DNA of 64,000 bases from Rhodobacter flavimaris (GTDB taxonomy: Bacteria; Pseudomonadota; Alphaproteobacteria; Rhodobacterales; Rhodobacteraceae): the NCBI RefSeq assembly GCF_021378075.1, contig NZ_JAJUOS010000006.1, forward strand, positions 1 to 64,000, read 5' to 3'. Made by a program: the position numbers and the translations under genes. Every line of letters begins with the position of its first letter. Position 1 is the stretch's first letter. The notes beneath the pieces are model-generated. The model saw only the letters and a list, made by a program, of their open reading frames with translations, was not told where the DNA came from and made no database searches. Shown in pieces: positions 37,203 to 46,881 of this stretch.

Positions 37203-37769
37203 ATGTTCATTCAGACCGAAACCACCCCGAACCCCGCCACGCTGAAGTTCCTGCCCGGCCAGACCGTGCTTGAGGCTGGCACCGCCGATTTCCCCACGGC
37301 CGAAGCTGCCACCAAGTCGCCGCTGGCGCGCCGGATCTTCGCGGTGCCGGGTGTGACCGGTGTGTTCTTCGGCTCGGATTTCGTCACGGTGACCAAGGAC
37401 GGCGCGACCGAATGGGATCACGCCAAGCCTGCGATCCTCGGCGCGATCATGGAGCATTTCCAGTCCGGCGCCCCGGTGATGGAGGGCGAAGGCCCCGCCG
37501 CCGGTGGTCATGCCGATCATGACGAAGGCCCCGATGCCGCCATCGTCATGCAGATCAAGGAGCTGCTCGACACCCGCGTACGCCCGGCCGTGGCGCAGGA
37601 CGGCGGAGATATCACCTTCCACGGGTTCGAGCGCGGCGTGGTCTATCTGCACATGCAGGGCGCCTGCGCGGGCTGCCCCTCCTCGACGCTCACACTGAAG
37701 ATGGGCATCGAGAACCTGCTGCGCCACTACATCCCTGAGGTGACCGAGGTGCGTCCCGTTGCCGGCTGA
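37203..37769 (+). CDS. nfuA: NfuA-type Fe-S cluster carrier (NifU domain)
   Basis: 188 residues. The N-terminal Nfu-N domain (MFIQTETTPNPATLKFLPG) is followed by a C-terminal NifU domain with GACAGCPSSTLTLK, whose two cysteines bind a shared cluster. It delivers [4Fe-4S] clusters to target enzymes. GGAGG lies 5 bases upstream. tsaB overlaps its 3' end. Confidence 0.93.
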   Translation: MFIQTETTPNPATLKFLPGQTVLEAGTADFPTAEAATKSPLARRIFAVPGVTGVFFGSDFVTVTKDGATEWDHAKPAILGAIMEHFQSGAPVMEGEGPAAGGHADHDEGPDAAIVMQIKELLDTRVRPAVAQDGGDITFHGFERGVVYLHMQGACAGCPSSTLTLKMGIENLLRHYIPEVTEVRPVAG

Positions 37770-38415
37770 CGCGCTTGTCCTTGGCTTCGACACATCGGCC
37801 GCGCATTGCGCGGCCGCTTTGTTGCGCGGCGAACGCTGCATCGCGCAGCGCAGCGAAGAGATGGGCCGCGGCCAGGCCGAACGGCTGATGCCCCTGATCG
37901 AAGAGCTTCTGGCCGAGGCGGGCGTAAGCTGGCGCGATCTGGACGCGATTGGCGTGGGCATCGGCCCAGGCAATTTCACCGGTGTGCGCATCTCGGTGGC
38001 CGCCGCGCGCGGGCTTGCGTTGTCGCTTGGCATTCCGGCCCATGGTGTGTCGCGCTTCGACAGCGAGGTTCTGGGCACCGATGACCCGGTGATGGTCGCC
38101 CTCGATGCCCGTCAGGGCAAGATCTACCTGCAAAGCTTCCTTAACGGCGTGGCAACATCCGCCCCGGCGCTTGAGCCGCTTGACGGACTTGCCGCCCCCG
38201 CCACGCCGGTGATCGGAGATGCCGCCGCGTCCATGGCCGAGGCGACCGGAGCGACCGCCCTGCGTGCCGCGCGCTATCCCATTGCCGAGGCCATCGCCCG
38301 TATCGCCGCCAAGCGGCTGGCCAGCGGCGCCCCGGCGCCCCGCCCCGCGCCGCTCTACATGCGCGCGGCCGATGCGGCCCCGCCCTCGGACCCACCGCCG
38401 GTGATCCTCGACTGA
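37759..38415 (+). CDS. tsaB: tRNA t6A modification protein TsaB
   Basis: 218 residues of the ASKHA fold: LVLGFDTSAAHCAAALL at the start and GVGIGPGNFTGVRISVAAARGLA as the family signature. TsaB supports TsaD in making t6A37 in tRNA. The start is a TTG inside the end of nfuA. It overlaps rimI by 1 bp (TGATG). Confidence 0.92.
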   Translation: MPADALVLGFDTSAAHCAAALLRGERCIAQRSEEMGRGQAERLMPLIEELLAEAGVSWRDLDAIGVGIGPGNFTGVRISVAAARGLALSLGIPAHGVSRFDSEVLGTDDPVMVALDARQGKIYLQSFLNGVATSAPALEPLDGLAAPATPVIGDAAASMAEATGATALRAARYPIAEAIARIAAKRLASGAPAPRPAPLYMRAADAAPPSDPPPVILD

Positions 38416-38840
38416 TGACGCCCGCCGAGCTCGCCAGCCTGCACGCCCGTTGCTTCACCACCCCGCGCCCCTGGGGTGAGGCGGAATTCGCCGAGCTGCT
38501 CTCTTCGCGCTTCAGCTTCCTGCTGACCGAACCCGAGGGCTTCCTGCTGGGTCGCGTGATCGCGGGCGAGGCCGAGCTTCTGACCCTTGCCGTCGCCCCC
38601 GAGGCGCGGCGCCTCGGCACCGGTCGCAAGCTGGTCGCGCGTTTCGCCGAGGCCGCCACGCAACGCGCCGCCGACACCGCCTCTCTCGAGGTCTCGGCCG
38701 AGAATACTGCCGCGCGGGCGCTTTATGCGCAGGCGGGCTGGACAGAATCGGGCCGCCGCAAGGGCTACTATCGCACCCCCGAGGGGTGTCATATCGACGC
38801 GGTGATCATGACTCGGGCGCTCGATACGCCCGGCGTTTGA
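38415..38840 (+). CDS. rimI: ribosomal-protein-alanine N-acetyltransferase RimI-like
   Basis: 141 residues, GNAT family. The acetyl-CoA loop is LAVAPEARRLGTGRKLVARF, and the C-terminal ALYAQAGWTESGRRKGYY is typical of RimI. It acetylates the N-terminus of S18 in E. coli. The pairing with tsaB supports the assignment. Confidence 0.87.
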   Translation: MTPAELASLHARCFTTPRPWGEAEFAELLSSRFSFLLTEPEGFLLGRVIAGEAELLTLAVAPEARRLGTGRKLVARFAEAATQRAADTASLEVSAENTAARALYAQAGWTESGRRKGYYRTPEGCHIDAVIMTRALDTPGV

Positions 38841-38891
38841 CCAAACGCTCAAAACTCTCCCAAGTCTTGCGGCGGCGGGCGAAAATCTCGC

Positions 38892-38921
38892 TTGACCGGC
38901 TCGGAAAGCTGAGCCCTAATT
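38892..38921 (+). promoter_or_regulatory. candidate promoter of the nucleoside importer operon, with dyad in the spacer
   Basis: TTGACC (38892-38897) and CTAATT (38916-38921) are spaced by 18 bases. The spacer begins GGCTC and ends GAGCC, an inverted repeat that could be an operator. Confidence 0.42.
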
Positions 38922-38931
38922 CGGGTGGTCT

Positions 38932-38972
38932 GCGGGCTTTGTGCCCGCCAACAGCGTTCCGCAAAGGAATGC
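38932..38972 (+). other. two hairpins in the 5' leader of the BMP gene
   Basis: Stem 1 is GCGGGC with GCCCGC (5-base loop, 38932-38948). Stem 2 is GCGTTCC with GGAATGC (5-base loop, one G-U pair, 38954-38972). They lie between the predicted transcript start and the ribosome-binding site. Confidence 0.5.
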
Positions 38973-38995
38973 GCAACCTCGACCGGGAGTGACCC

Positions 38996-39985
38996 ATGAC
39001 CCTTATGAACAAGTTTCTTGGCGCGGCTGCGGCTCTGGCGCTGTGCTCCGGTGCGGCTCTGGCCGATCCGGCGCTGATCTACGATCTGGGCGGCAAATTC
39101 GACAAATCCTTCAACGAGGCGGCCTATGGCGGTGCCAAGAAATGGGCCGACGAAACCGGCGGCTCGTACAAGGAACTCGAGATGCAGTCCGAGGCTCAGC
39201 GCGAGCAGGCTCTGCGCCGTCTGGCCGAGTCGGGCGCAAACCCGATCGTCATGACCGGCTTTGCCTTCGGCGACGTGCTGAACACCGTGGCGCCGGACTA
39301 CCCCGACACAAAATTCGCCATCATCGACATGGTCGTCGATCAACCCAACGTGCGCTCGGTCGTTTTCACCGAAGAGCAGGGTTCCTACCTCGTCGGCATG
39401 ATGGCGGCGCAGGCCTCGAAGACCGGCACCGTGGGCTTCATCGGCGGCATGGATATCCCGCTGATCCGCAAATTCGCCTGCGGCTATGTGCAGGGCGTGA
39501 AGGCCGTGAACCCCGATGCGAAGGTTATCCAGAACATGGTCGGCACTACGCCCACAGCTTGGAGCGACACGGTGAAGGGGTCCGAACTTGCAAAAGCACA
39601 AATCTCGCAAGGTGCTGACGTAATTTATCACGCTGCCGGGGGCTCGGGCATCGGCGTCCTGCAGACCGCCGCAGACGAAGGTATCCTCGGCATTGGCGTG
39701 GACAGCAACCAGAACCACCTGCATCCAGGCAAGGTGCTGACCTCGATGCTCAAGCGCGTCGACAACGCCGTCTATGACGCCTTCAAGGCGGGCGAGGCAA
39801 TCGAGACCGGCATACATGTGATGGATCTCAAGGCCGATGGCGTGGGCTATGCGCTGGACGACAACAACGCAGCACTTGTCTCGGATGAGATGAAGGCCTC
39901 CGTGGACGCTGCCGCCGAGAAGATCAAGTCGGGCGAGATCTCCGTTCACGACTACATGTCGGACAACACCTGCCCGGTGGAATAA
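38996..39985 (+). CDS. BMP-family ABC transporter substrate-binding protein (nucleoside type)
   Basis: 329 residues. A Sec signal peptide ends near GAALA-DP. The BMP family pattern is clear: LIYDLGGKFDKSFNEAAYGG, VDQPNVRSVVFTEEQGSYLVG and DVIYHAAGGSGIGVLQ. The family binds purine nucleosides. No convincing lipobox is present, so it is probably a soluble periplasmic protein. It is the first gene of a five-gene operon ending with purine nucleoside phosphorylase. Confidence 0.93.
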   Translation: MTLMNKFLGAAAALALCSGAALADPALIYDLGGKFDKSFNEAAYGGAKKWADETGGSYKELEMQSEAQREQALRRLAESGANPIVMTGFAFGDVLNTVAPDYPDTKFAIIDMVVDQPNVRSVVFTEEQGSYLVGMMAAQASKTGTVGFIGGMDIPLIRKFACGYVQGVKAVNPDAKVIQNMVGTTPTAWSDTVKGSELAKAQISQGADVIYHAAGGSGIGVLQTAADEGILGIGVDSNQNHLHPGKVLTSMLKRVDNAVYDAFKAGEAIETGIHVMDLKADGVGYALDDNNAALVSDEMKASVDAAAEKIKSGEISVHDYMSDNTCPVE

Positions 39986-41556
39986 TGAACCCGGCACAAG
40001 ATACGGGGCGGCAGGAGACTGCCGCCCCAGCCATCGAGTTGCGCGGGATCTCGAAAGCTTTCGGCCCCGTGCAGGCGAACAAGGACATCTCGATCCGGGT
40101 CATGCCCGGCACGATCCACGGCATCATCGGCGAGAACGGCGCGGGCAAGTCCACGCTGATGTCGATCCTTTACGGCTTCTACAAGGCCGACGCGGGCGAG
40201 ATCATCATTCATGGCCGCCCCACCCAGATCCCCGACAGCCAGGCCGCGATCCGCGCCGGCATCGGTATGGTCTTCCAGCATTTCAAGCTGGTGCAGAATT
40301 TCACGGTGCTTGAGAACATCATCCTGGGCGTCGAGGAGGGCGCGCTGCTGCGCCCCTCGCTGTCCAAGGCGCGCGACAGCCTCAAGCACCTGGCCGAGGA
40401 ATATGAGCTTGACGTCGATCCCGATGCGCGGATCGAAGAGCTTTCAGTCGGCCACCAGCAGCGTGTCGAGATCCTCAAGGCGCTGTATCGTCAGGCCGAC
40501 ATCCTGATCCTGGATGAGCCGACCGGGGTACTGACCCCCGCCGAGGCCGATCACCTCTTTCGCATCCTCGACAATCTGCGCGCGCAGGGCAAGACGATCA
40601 TACTGATCACCCACAAGCTGCGCGAGATCATGGAGATTACCGACACTGTCAGCGTGATGCGCAGAGGCGAGATGACCGCGACGGTCAAAACCGCCGAAAC
40701 CAGCCCCGAGCAACTGGCCGAGTTGATGGTGGGCCGCAAGGTTCTGCTGCATGTCCCCAAGGGCCCTGCCAACCCCGGCGCGACAGTGCTTGAGATCGAA
40801 AACCTCCGCGTAGTCGATCAGGACAAGGTCGAACGGATTAAGGGAATCGGTCTGACGATCCGTGCGGGCGAGATTCTGGGCATCGCGGGCGTCTCCGGAA
40901 ATGGCCAGTCCGAGCTGTTGCAGGTTCTTGGCGGCTATTGCCGCGCCACCGGAAGCGTAAAGATCAACGGACAGGAAATCGACCTGACCGGCAAACACTC
41001 CGACGGCCAGTCGCGCCGCGCGCGCGGCATCGCGCATGTGCCCGAAGATCGACACCACCACGGCCTCGTGCTGGATTTCGCAGCCTGGGAGAACATGATC
41101 TTCGGCTATCACAACGCGCCGGAATACCAGAAGAACGCGCTGGTCATGGATAACGCAGGCATCGTGGAAAAGACGGAAGGCGCGATGGAGCGTTTCGACG
41201 TTCGCCCGCCGATCCCGGGCCTTCCCGCGAAAAGCTTCTCGGGAGGGAACCAGCAAAAGATCGTTCTCGCGCGCGAGATCGAGCGCAACCCCGACCTGCT
41301 TCTAGTCGGCCAGCCCACCCGCGGCGTGGACATCGGCGCGATCGAGTTCATCCACAAGCGCATCGTCGAGCTACGCGACGCAGGTAAGGCGGTGCTTCTG
41401 GTCTCGGTCGAGCTTGACGAGATCCTGTCGCTCTCGGACCGCATCGCGGTGATGTTCGACGGCCGCATCATGGGCGAGCGCCTGCCCGCCGAAACGAATG
41501 AGCGCGAGTTGGGCCTGATGATGGCCGGCGTGACCGGCTCGGGGGAGGCCGCCTGA
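39985..41556 (+). CDS. ABC transporter ATP-binding protein (two ATPase domains), nucleoside type
   Basis: 523 residues. The first domain has Walker A GENGAGKS, signature LSVGHQQRVEI and Walker B ILILDEPTG. The second has a degenerate Walker A (GVSGNGQSELL), signature FSGGNQQKIVLAREI and LLVGQPTRGVD, the usual asymmetry of sugar/nucleoside importers. It shares one base with the BMP stop (TAATG). Confidence 0.94.
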   Translation: MNPAQDTGRQETAAPAIELRGISKAFGPVQANKDISIRVMPGTIHGIIGENGAGKSTLMSILYGFYKADAGEIIIHGRPTQIPDSQAAIRAGIGMVFQHFKLVQNFTVLENIILGVEEGALLRPSLSKARDSLKHLAEEYELDVDPDARIEELSVGHQQRVEILKALYRQADILILDEPTGVLTPAEADHLFRILDNLRAQGKTIILITHKLREIMEITDTVSVMRRGEMTATVKTAETSPEQLAELMVGRKVLLHVPKGPANPGATVLEIENLRVVDQDKVERIKGIGLTIRAGEILGIAGVSGNGQSELLQVLGGYCRATGSVKINGQEIDLTGKHSDGQSRRARGIAHVPEDRHHHGLVLDFAAWENMIFGYHNAPEYQKNALVMDNAGIVEKTEGAMERFDVRPPIPGLPAKSFSGGNQQKIVLAREIERNPDLLLVGQPTRGVDIGAIEFIHKRIVELRDAGKAVLLVSVELDEILSLSDRIAVMFDGRIMGERLPAETNERELGLMMAGVTGSGEAA

Positions 41557-42647
41557 TGGATAAACTTCCGCGTTGGGCCGATGTGGTTCTGGTGCCGCTG
41601 ATTTCGCTCTTGATGGCGGCTGCGATTTCGGCGCTGGTCATTCTGGCGATCGGTGGCGATCCGGTCGAGGCCGTGAAGGTCATGGTCACGGGCGCGCTCG
41701 GGTCAGCCTATGGCTGGGGCTACACGCTTTACTATGCGACCTCGTTCATCTTCACCGGGCTTGCGGTGTCGGTCGCCTATCACGCCGGGCAGTTCAATAT
41801 CGGCGGCGAGGGGCAGGCGCAGATCGGCGGGCTTGGCGTGGCGCTGGTGTGCCTCGCGCTGCCCTGGCCGCACTGGACCATCGCGCTGCCCGCCGCGATG
41901 ATCGGCGCGGGCCTGTTCGGTGCCGCATGGGCCGCCATTCCGGCCTATCTTGCCGCCAAGCGCGGCAGCCACATCGTCATCACGACGATCATGTTCAACT
42001 ATATCGCCTCGGCGCTGATCGTCTATCTGCTGGTCGAGGTGCTGCGCCCCGCAGGCCAGATGGACCCGGCCACCGCGCGCTTCCCGGCTGGCGCCAAGCT
42101 GCCGACCTTTGGCGAGATCCCGGGCCTGAGCCTCTTCTTCTCGAAAAACGTGCCCGCCAACGTGACCTTCTTTGTGGCGCTGGCGGCCTGTTGGGGTGTC
42201 TGGCTGCTTCTGTGGCGCACGCGCCTTGGCTACCAGATCCGCGCCTATGGCAAGTCCGAGCCCGCCGCGCTTTACGCGGGCATCTCGCCCACGCGGATGA
42301 TCATGGTCTCGATGCTGATCTCGGGCGGGCTTGCGGGCATGATGGCGATCAACAACGTCATGGGTGAGGCCGAGCGCCTGCTGCAAAACTCGGCCGAGGG
42401 CGCGGGTTTCATCGGCATCGCAGTCGCGCTGATGGGGCGCAACCACCCTATCGGGGTTTTCCTCGCGGCGCTTCTGTTCGGCTTCCTCTACCAGGGCGGC
42501 GCCGAGATGGGCCTCTGGACGACGATCCCGATTGAGCTGCGACTGCTGCTGCAAGGCCTTGTGATCCTGTTCACCGGCGCGCTCGACAACATGGTGCGGA
42601 TGATGCTGGGCATCTTCTTCCGCGCCAAGGCGAAGGGGGCCGCGTGA
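41556..42647 (+). CDS. ABC transporter permease, nucleoside type (first subunit)
   Basis: 363 residues with about ten membrane segments. FNIGGEGQAQIGGLGVA and the loop AYGKSEPAALYAGISPTR are typical of the BPD_transp_2 permeases paired with BMP proteins. It overlaps the ATPase stop by 1 bp (TGATG). Confidence 0.92.
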   Translation: MDKLPRWADVVLVPLISLLMAAAISALVILAIGGDPVEAVKVMVTGALGSAYGWGYTLYYATSFIFTGLAVSVAYHAGQFNIGGEGQAQIGGLGVALVCLALPWPHWTIALPAAMIGAGLFGAAWAAIPAYLAAKRGSHIVITTIMFNYIASALIVYLLVEVLRPAGQMDPATARFPAGAKLPTFGEIPGLSLFFSKNVPANVTFFVALAACWGVWLLLWRTRLGYQIRAYGKSEPAALYAGISPTRMIMVSMLISGGLAGMMAINNVMGEAERLLQNSAEGAGFIGIAVALMGRNHPIGVFLAALLFGFLYQGGAEMGLWTTIPIELRLLLQGLVILFTGALDNMVRMMLGIFFRAKAKGAA

Positions 42648-43598
42648 TGGATTACGCAACGCTTCTCCAGGTTCTCGACTCGACCCTGCGTCTGGCGACG
42701 CCGCTGCTGCTGGCCTGCTTGGCGGGGCTGTTCTCGGAACGCGCGGGGATTTTTGACATCGGCCTTGAAGGCAAGATGCTGATCGCTGGCATGGCCTCAG
42801 GCGCGGCCGCCGCGCTGAGCGGGTCGGTCTGGATCGGCCTCATGGCGGGGATCGGCGCCTCGATGATGCTGGCGGCGATCCATGGCGTGGCCTCGATCAC
42901 CTTCCGCGGCAACCAGTTGATTTCCGGGGTGGCGCTGAACTTCGTGGCCTCGGGCGCGACGGTGCTGATCGCGCAGTCGCTGTTCAGTCAGGGCGGGCGC
43001 ACACCGCCGCTGTCGGGCGCCGCGCGCTTCAACCCGATCGAGCTGCCCTTCACCGAGGCGATCAAATCCGTGCCCTTCATCGGGCCGTTCTATGCCGATG
43101 TGCTCTCGGGCCATTCGGCGCTGGTCTATGCGGCGCTGCTGGCGGTGCCGGTGACCTGGTGGGTGCTTTACCGCACGCGCTTTGGCCTCCGTCTGCGCGC
43201 CGTGGGCGAAAACCCGGAATCCGTCGATACCGCGGGCGTTTCGGTCATCCGTCTGCGCTATACGGCCGTTGCCATCACCGGGCTGCTCTGCGGCCTTGCG
43301 GGCGCCTATATGGCGACCGGCCTGCAAGCTGGCTTCGGGCGCGAGATGACCGCGGGCCGGGGCTATATCGCGCTTGCCGCGCTGATCTTTGCCAAGTGGC
43401 GGCCGTGGTATGCGCTTTGGGCGACGCTGCTCTTTGGCTTCCTGCAGGCGCTTGCCCTGCGCCCCGACGTGATCGAGCGCAGCTTCGGCGTTGCCATCCC
43501 GGTCCCGGCGCTGGACGCATTGCCCTATATTCTGACCGTCATCGTTCTGGCTGGCTTCGTCGGCCGTGCCATCCCGCCACGAGCCGGAGGACAGCCAT

Positions 43599-43615
<17 letters not shown>
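42647..43615 (+). CDS. ABC transporter permease, nucleoside type (second subunit)
   Basis: 322 residues with eight to nine membrane segments. ERAGIFDIGLEGKMLIAGM and LRAVGENPESVDTAGVSVIRLRY are hallmark stretches of the second permease. ATG 42647 overlaps the previous stop (TGATG); a GTG 3 bases earlier is possible. Its last 17 bp overlap the phosphorylase gene. Confidence 0.92.
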
Positions 43616-44399
<784 letters not shown>

Positions 44400-44478
44400 C
44401 GGATGTCGCAGGGGCAAGTTGTTTGACACTGCCCACACTGCGGGGCAAGACTGAAACCCCAATCCTGTCGGACTGCCC

Positions 44479-45396
44479 ATGCAGATTTACCTCCCCATCG
44501 CCGAGGTTTCGGTCAATGCCTTTCTCCTTCTGGGACTGGGCGGATTGGTCGGACTTCTGTCGGGGTTGTTCGGCGTCGGCGGCGGGTTTCTGATCACGCC
44601 GCTTCTGTTTTTCATCGGCATTCCGCCCACCGTCGCAGTCGCCACCGGCGCCAACCAGGTGGTGGCCTCTTCGGTCTCGGGCGTGCTGGCGCAGTTCAAG
44701 CGCAAGGCGGTCGATGTGCCCATGGGCCTTGTGCTTCTGGTGGGCGGCCTGATCGGTTCGGGCCTTGGCATTTACGTCTTCAACCTGCTCTCGCGGCTTG
44801 GCCAGATCGACCTCGTGGTGCAGCTGTCCTATGTGGTGTTCCTCGGCTCGATCGGGCTTCTCATGTTTCAGGAGTCGCTGCGCGCCATGCGTCGCGCGAA
44901 AAGCGGTGCGAAACGCGGCAAGCGCCATCAGCACACCTGGGTCCATAATCTACCGCTGAAGTTCAAGTTCCGCGCCTCGGGGCTCTATATCTCGGTCATC
45001 CCGCCAATGCTGGTGGGGGTTGTGGTCGGCATTCTGGCGGCGATCATGGGCGTGGGCGGTGGCTTCATCATGGTTCCGGCGATGATCTACCTTCTGGGGA
45101 TGCCCACGAAAGTCGTGATCGGCACGTCGCTCTTTCAGATCCTGTTCGTCTCGGCGTTCACCACGCTGATGCATGCCATGACGAACCAATCGGTCGATGT
45201 GATGCTGGCGCTCTTGCTGATCCTTGGCGGGGTTGTCGGCGCGCAGTTCGGCTCGCGCCTCGGCGGGCGCCTGAAGGCCGAGCAGCTGCGCATCCTGCTG
45301 GCGCTGCTGGTCATCGCCGTGGCGGTCAAACTGGGGCTCGACCTGCTGATCCGCCCCGCCGATCTGTTCACCCTCTCGATGGGGGGCAAGGCATGA
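44479..45396 (+). CDS. TauE/SafE-family sulfite/organosulfonate exporter
   Basis: 305 residues with about eight membrane segments in two homologous halves: LSGLFGVGGGFLITPLLFF and LAAIMGVGGGFIMVPAMIYL. A basic cytosolic loop (RRAKSGAKRGKRHQH) separates them. The family moves sulfite or small sulfonates. It overlaps the next gene by ATGA. Confidence 0.9.
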   Translation: MQIYLPIAEVSVNAFLLLGLGGLVGLLSGLFGVGGGFLITPLLFFIGIPPTVAVATGANQVVASSVSGVLAQFKRKAVDVPMGLVLLVGGLIGSGLGIYVFNLLSRLGQIDLVVQLSYVVFLGSIGLLMFQESLRAMRRAKSGAKRGKRHQHTWVHNLPLKFKFRASGLYISVIPPMLVGVVVGILAAIMGVGGGFIMVPAMIYLLGMPTKVVIGTSLFQILFVSAFTTLMHAMTNQSVDVMLALLLILGGVVGAQFGSRLGGRLKAEQLRILLALLVIAVAVKLGLDLLIRPADLFTLSMGGKA

Positions 45397-46151
45397 TACG
45401 CTGGCTGCTTCTCTTCCTTGCCATTTGCGCCCTTCCCGCCCGCGCCGAAGAGGTCGTGGCCGGCCTCAGCCAGGACAGCATCAGCATCACGACCTCATTC
45501 GACGGCTCCGAGATCCTGATCTATGGCGCCGTGAAACGCGCCGAGCCGGAGCCCGAGGGCGCACAGCTTGGCGTCATCGTAACGCTCGAAGGCCCGGTCG
45601 GCCCGGTCACGGTGCGCCGCAAATCACGCGAGATGGGCATCTGGGTGAACACCGAATCTGTCGGGATCGGCGCGGCGCCCAGTTATTACGCCATCGCCAC
45701 CTCGGATCGGCTGGTCTGGATTCTCGACCCGATCGCCGACGTGACCCACCGCATCACCATCCCGCTTGCGGTGCGCGCCTTCTCGGGGCCGATCGAGGTT
45801 TCGGACGCCCGCCCCTTTACCGAGGCGCTGCTGCGCATCCGTGAGCGCGAAGGCCTTTACCGGCTGGATGAAGGCGCCGTGAAAGTCGTCGAGAACACCC
45901 TTTTCCGCGCCGATTTCAAGCTGCCCGCGAACCTGATCGAGGGCGACTACAAGACCCGCATCTTCCTGACGCGCGGCGGGCAGATCGTCGACAGTCACCG
46001 CGCGGCAATCTACGTGCGCCGGGTCGGGCTGGAGCGTTGGCTCTACGTCCTCTCGCAGGAACACGCGGCGCTTTACGGGTTACTGTCACTCTCGCTTGCC
46101 GTTCTGGCAGGTTGGGCGGCCTCCGAGATCTTCCGGATGATCCGCAACTAG
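45393..46151 (+). CDS. TIGR02186 family protein, partner of the TauE/SafE exporter
   Basis: 252 residues. A signal peptide (MIRWLLLFLAICALPARA) is followed by a periplasmic beta-rich domain (LSQDSISITTSFDGSEILIYG, LTRGGQIVD) and a C-terminal membrane helix (LSLSLAVLAGWAASEIF). It is regularly encoded beside TauE-type exporters in alphaproteobacteria; its role is unknown. It converges with the SDR gene with a 4-bp overlap. Confidence 0.85.
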   Translation: MIRWLLLFLAICALPARAEEVVAGLSQDSISITTSFDGSEILIYGAVKRAEPEPEGAQLGVIVTLEGPVGPVTVRRKSREMGIWVNTESVGIGAAPSYYAIATSDRLVWILDPIADVTHRITIPLAVRAFSGPIEVSDARPFTEALLRIREREGLYRLDEGAVKVVENTLFRADFKLPANLIEGDYKTRIFLTRGGQIVDSHRAAIYVRRVGLERWLYVLSQEHAALYGLLSLSLAVLAGWAASEIFRMIRN

Positions 46152-46879
46152 CCCCGCCCGACGAAGGGCATCTCGGTCGCCATCACAGTCATGTTCAGCA
46201 CATTGGCGCCCGGCGGCAGGCTGGCCATATGCAGCACGGCCTTGGCCACATCGCGCGCCTCCATCATCGGCTCGCTGCGCACCGAACCGTCGGCCTGAAG
46301 CACCCCGGCCTCCATGCGTGCGGCAAGCTCGGTGCGCGCATTGCCCACGTCGATCTGCCCCGCCGCGATATCAAAGCCGCGCCCGTCCAGCGCAAGCTGC
46401 TTGGTCAGCCCGTTGATCGCATGTTTCGTCACCGTATAGGCCAGCGAGCGCGGGCGCGGCACCTGCCCCGCGATCGAGCCATTGTTGATGATCCGCCCGC
46501 CCTGCGGGGACTGGGCGCGCATCTGCGCAAAGGCCGCCCGCGCGCAATACACCATCCCGTTGAGATTGACCGAGACCGCCCTGTCCCAGTCGGCCAGATC
46601 CATCTCGTCAATCAATGCGCCCTTGGGGAAGACGCCCGCATTGTTGAAAAGCACATCCACCCGCCCGAAACGCGCCACCACCGCAGCGAAGGCCGCATCG
46701 ACGGCCACCGGGTCGGCCACATCGCAGACCAGCGGCAAGCCATCTCCCTGCGCTGCTACCTCTTCCAGCGGCTCGGTCCGCCGAGCGAGGCAGGCGACCT
46801 GCCAGCCGTCTTTCAGTGCCGCCTCGGCAACCGCGCGGCCGATCCCGGCACTTGCCCCTGTCACGATCATCACCGGCAT
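46148..46879 (-). CDS. short-chain dehydrogenase/reductase (SDR)
   Basis: 243 residues. The NAD(P) motif TGASAGIGRAV lies at the N-terminus, NNAG follows, and the catalytic set is S-(about 12)-Y-T-V-T-K as YTVTKHAINGLTKQL. Substrate unknown. ATG 46879 is chosen because GGAGGAG lies 5 bases upstream; the GTG at 46885 is too close to that site. It follows the RecD-like gene after 2 bases. Confidence 0.88.
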   Translation of the reverse strand: MPVMIVTGASAGIGRAVAEAALKDGWQVACLARRTEPLEEVAAQGDGLPLVCDVADPVAVDAAFAAVVARFGRVDVLFNNAGVFPKGALIDEMDLADWDRAVSVNLNGMVYCARAAFAQMRAQSPQGGRIINNGSIAGQVPRPRSLAYTVTKHAINGLTKQLALDGRGFDIAAGQIDVGNARTELAARMEAGVLQADGSVRSEPMMEARDVAKAVLHMASLPPGANVLNMTVMATEMPFVGRG

Positions 46880-46881
46880 GG

